Shown here one piece after another: positions 61,862-64,000 of a stretch of 64,000 nt of DNA. Under the pieces are notes generated by a model. The model searched no databases, was not told the origin of the DNA, and was given only the letters and a program-made list of their open reading frames with translations. Every line of letters begins with the position of its first letter. Within the stretch, counting starts at the first letter, position 1. The translations under genes were made by a program, and so were the position numbers. This DNA is from Candidatus Gallacutalibacter stercoravium (GTDB lineage: Bacteria > Bacillota > Clostridia > Oscillospirales > Acutalibacteraceae): the NCBI GenBank assembly GCA_018716975.1, contig DVJE01000025.1, forward strand, positions 21,097-85,096. Reading direction: 5' to 3'.

Positions 61862-63715
61862 ATGTGTGGATTGTGCGGATTCACCGGCGAGGTGGTAGAC
61901 CGCGACCAGGTGCTGGAAACCATGACCGAACTTATCACCCACCGGGGGCCCGACAGCCGGGGATTTTTTACCGACAGCGGGATTTCTATGGGCTTTCGCC
62001 GTTTGAGCATTATCGATTTGGAGCAGGGCAGCCAGCCTATTTTTAACGAGGATAAGACCCTGGTGCTGATGTTTAACGGCGAAATTTACAATTACCGCCA
62101 GCTTCGCGAGCAGTTGGTGCAAAAAGGGCACCGTTTTGCCACCGAAACCGACTCAGAGGTGTTGGTGCACGGCTTTGAAGAGTGGGGCGAGCAGCTGCTC
62201 AACCGCCTGCGGGGTATGTTTGCCTTTGCCATTTGGAATACAAAGGATCAGTCCCTCTTTTTGGCGCGGGACTTTTTCGGCATTAAGCCTATGCACTACA
62301 CCCAAGTGGGGCAAAGCTTTGTGTACGCGTCGGAAATTAAGAGCATTTTGCCTTTTCCGGGGTTTGAAAAGAAGTTTAACCGCCGCGCGCTGGATAATTA
62401 TTTGTCTTTTCAATACGCTGTGCCCCCCGAAACCTTTTTTGAGGGGGTATATTGCCTGTTACCCGGCCATTACCTGTGGTACCGCGACGGCAAGGTGACC
62501 ACCACCCGTTACTTTGACCCCACCTATGCGCCGGATGATTCCATCACCGAAGAGCAGGCGATAGACGACATTGAACGTGTTTTTGAAGATTCGGTAAACG
62601 CCCACAAGATAAGCGACGTAGAGGTAGGCTGTTTTCTTTCCAGCGGGGTGGATTCCAGCTATGTGGCGTCCTACTTTCCGGGCCAAAAAACCTTTACCGT
62701 GGGCTTTGATTTTGGCGAGCGGTACAATGAAATTAGCTGGGCTAAGAATCTGTCGGAACAGATAGGCGTGGATCACTACACCAAGCTCATCTCCTCTGAA
62801 GAATTTTGGAGCAGCATCCCCAAGGTGCAGTATCACATGGATCAACCGCTGGCCGATCCCTCTTGCATTGCGCTGTACTTTGTGTCTAAGCTGGCCAGCG
62901 AGCATGTGAAGGTGGTGCTTTCGGGCGAGGGGGCCGATGAGCTGTTTGGCGGCTACCCGGTTTACAACGAGCCCAGGGTGTTTAAATGGTATCAACGTCT
63001 CATCCCCGGCTGCGTGCGCCGCGGCATGGCCCGGCTGGTAAGCGCGGTGCCTTTCTTCTTCCGGGGTCAAAGCTTTGTGATACGCGGATCCCGCGAAACC
63101 GAGGATAAGTTTATCGGCAACGCTTTTATGTATTCGTTGGAGGATAAAAAGAAGCTGCTCAAGGATCCCTCTATCGCCACTGCGCCCCAGGCGCTGTGCA
63201 AGCCCTATTACGATCATGTGCGCGGCTACGATGGGGAAACAAAAATGCAGTATCTAGACATCAATTTGTGGATGGTGGGCGATATCCTGCTCAAAGCCGA
63301 CCGCATGAGCATGGCCAATTCTTTGGAGCTGCGGGTGCCCTTCTTGGATAAAGAGGTGTTCGCCGTAGCCCGCAAGCTGCCCACCCGCTTGCGCGTAAAT
63401 AAGAAAAACACGAAATACGCCATGCGCCAGGCGGCGCTGCGCCACCTGCCTCCGGCCACCGCCCAAAAGAAGAAGCTGGGCTTCCCGGTGCCTACCCGGG
63501 TGTGGCTGAAGGATAAAAAATATTACGACGTGGTAAGCGAGGCCTTCCATTCCGAGACCGCCAAACAGTTTTTTAACACCGACGTTATCATGAAATATTT
63601 GGACGATCACTTCAACGGCAAGTGGGACAATAGCCGCAAAGTGTGGACCATCTATATCTTTTTGGTGTGGTATGAGATCTATTTCGGAGATAAAGCCCAG
63701 TCGCAACAGCAGTAA
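61862..63715 (+). CDS. asnB: Asparagine synthase (glutamine-hydrolysing)
   Basis: Makes L-asparagine from aspartate and glutamine with ATP. The N-terminal glutaminase has the catalytic Cys right after Met (MCGLCGF) and RGPDSRG; the synthetase part has the ATP loop FLSSGVDSSYVA and LSGEGADELFGGYPVY. 617 residues, typical AsnB. ATG 61862 is set by the catalytic Cys2; residues at 61856-61861 are upstream. No tRNA-like T-box was recognised ahead of it. Confidence 0.95.
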   Translation: MCGLCGFTGEVVDRDQVLETMTELITHRGPDSRGFFTDSGISMGFRRLSIIDLEQGSQPIFNEDKTLVLMFNGEIYNYRQLREQLVQKGHRFATETDSEVLVHGFEEWGEQLLNRLRGMFAFAIWNTKDQSLFLARDFFGIKPMHYTQVGQSFVYASEIKSILPFPGFEKKFNRRALDNYLSFQYAVPPETFFEGVYCLLPGHYLWYRDGKVTTTRYFDPTYAPDDSITEEQAIDDIERVFEDSVNAHKISDVEVGCFLSSGVDSSYVASYFPGQKTFTVGFDFGERYNEISWAKNLSEQIGVDHYTKLISSEEFWSSIPKVQYHMDQPLADPSCIALYFVSKLASEHVKVVLSGEGADELFGGYPVYNEPRVFKWYQRLIPGCVRRGMARLVSAVPFFFRGQSFVIRGSRETEDKFIGNAFMYSLEDKKKLLKDPSIATAPQALCKPYYDHVRGYDGETKMQYLDINLWMVGDILLKADRMSMANSLELRVPFLDKEVFAVARKLPTRLRVNKKNTKYAMRQAALRHLPPATAQKKKLGFPVPTRVWLKDKKYYDVVSEAFHSETAKQFFNTDVIMKYLDDHFNGKWDNSRKVWTIYIFLVWYEIYFGDKAQSQQQ

Positions 63716-63726
63716 GGCTGCGTGCT

Positions 63727-63762
63727 GTTAACAGCCCTAACAGCTTTAACAGCTTTAACAGC
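63727..63762. repeat. Four 9-bp tandem repeats (core TAACAGC)
   Basis: Units GTTAACAGC, CCTAACAGC, TTTAACAGC and TTTAACAGC follow each other directly after the asnB stop codon and before its terminator. Nothing else in the window shares the motif in this form. Confidence 0.85.
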
Positions 63763-63783
63763 AACCATGAATAGGCACAGAAC

Positions 63784-63817
63784 AAACCCGCCCCCGGCGC
63801 CGCTGGGAGCGGGTTTT
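63784..63817 (+). terminator. Terminator after asnB
   Basis: AAACCCGC pairs with GCGGGTTT around a GC-rich loop, followed by TTTT. It ends the asnB transcript and lies 30 bp before the IS end. Confidence 0.8.
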
Positions 63818-63846
63818 ACTCTGTGAGAAAGGTGCCCCCTGGCAAA

Positions 63847-64000
63847 TGAACTGTTCCAGAAGAAAAAGACAGAAATAAAACCACCATATGTAGGATAGGG
63901 AAGGATTACGCAAAGAAGCGACGTTTTTCGACAGGAGAGAGCTTGGAGTTAAGCTGAATGCGTTCATGGTTGTAAAAAGCGATATATTCATCAATGAGCG
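63847..64000 (-). mobile_element. IS3-family insertion sequence, right-end fragment cut by window edge
   Basis: The sequence from 63847 begins TGAACTGTTCC and continues with AGACAG, like the terminal inverted repeat of IS3/IS150-group elements, and is followed by the reversed 3' end of an orfB transposase. Only one end is in the window, so target duplication and completeness cannot be judged. Confidence 0.7.
63906..63998 (-). CDS. IS3-family transposase OrfB, C-terminal fragment
   Basis: On the minus strand the frame ending at TAA 63906-63908 reads LIDEYIAFYNHERIQLNSKLSPVEKRRFFA: the closing motif of the IS3 integrase core (YIxFYNxxR...LSPxEyR). The start lies beyond the window edge. Whether the complete element is intact cannot be seen. 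Confidence 0.85.
   Translation of the reverse strand, partial: LIDEYIAFYNHERIQLNSKLSPVEKRRFFA

Noticed and set aside
1..64000. CRISPR arrays, rRNA and tRNA genes
   Set aside because: No regularly spaced repeats, and no rRNA-like or cloverleaf-like sequence was recognised by eye; a tRNAscan and CRISPR search would be needed to exclude them fully.

Overview
The window looks like a chromosomal segment of a spore-forming, anaerobic Clostridia bacterium, most likely an Oscillospiraceae/Ruminococcaceae-type gut organism. The reasons are Firmicutes-style gene families and ribosome binding sites, a GC content judged by eye to be in the 50s, the sporulation genes spoIIID and a spoIIQ-like gene with sporulation-type promoters, and plant-polysaccharide genes. 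No rRNA, tRNA or CRISPR was seen.

Layout: (1) 1-5.0 kb is the end of a phosphate operon (pstA partial, pstB, phoU, phoB-type regulator, phoR-type kinase). (2) 5.4-9.7 kb holds an alkaline-phosphatase-superfamily protein, a CmpB-family membrane protein, an Mrp/NBP35 Fe-S carrier ATPase and a convergent MATE exporter. (3) 10.26-21.39 kb is a tightly packed, all-plus-strand phage structural operon: small and large terminase, portal, protease/scaffold, decoration protein, capsid, connector-type genes, a tube-like protein, LysM protein, hub, spike, gp25-like, baseplate J and DUF2313-type wedge. All reading frames are open and many overlap by 4 bp, yet I find no sheath, tape measure, fibres, lysis, integrase, repressor or replication genes. 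This is the most unusual object in the window.

(4) 21.7-29.8 kb: cysK, spoIIID, a USP-like protein, a Gfo/Idh/MocA oxidoreductase, peptide deformylase, three tandem hairpin repeats, a spoIIQ-like LytM gene with a very good sigma-F promoter match, hflX with a long leader, and a GNAT acetyltransferase. (5) 29.9-38.3 kb: a URO-D family protein, GH42 beta-galactosidase, a membrane protein, an F420-ligase-family protein, an MBL-fold hydrolase and GH51 arabinofuranosidase. With araB and araD at 49.5-51.9 kb this suggests arabinan/galactan use (arabinosidase releases L-arabinose; AraB and AraD act later in its catabolism; araA is not in the window).

(6) 38.7-49.0 kb: ClC transporter, an unknown gene next to a short hydrophobic peptide ORF and a membrane HD-GYP protein, DUF5317 protein, a phosphoglycosyl transferase and an LCP ligase (wall or surface glycopolymer), then a SWIM/SNF2 helicase. 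(7) 52.2-55.1 kb: GNATs, Nudix, nucleoside hydrolase, RNHCP protein. (8) 55.2-58.8 kb: a candidate orphan structured RNA and a cell-wall pair in which a SEDS glycosyltransferase carries an FHA domain, followed by a class B PBP. (9) 58.9-63.7 kb: an ABC-F gene behind a promoter, leader ORF and terminator attenuator, a DUF4430 lipoprotein and asnB. The right edge cuts into an IS3-family element.

Gene functions are assigned from motifs read in the translations; no database search was run. Start codons were chosen by Shine-Dalgarno spacing and several differ from the longest open frame.
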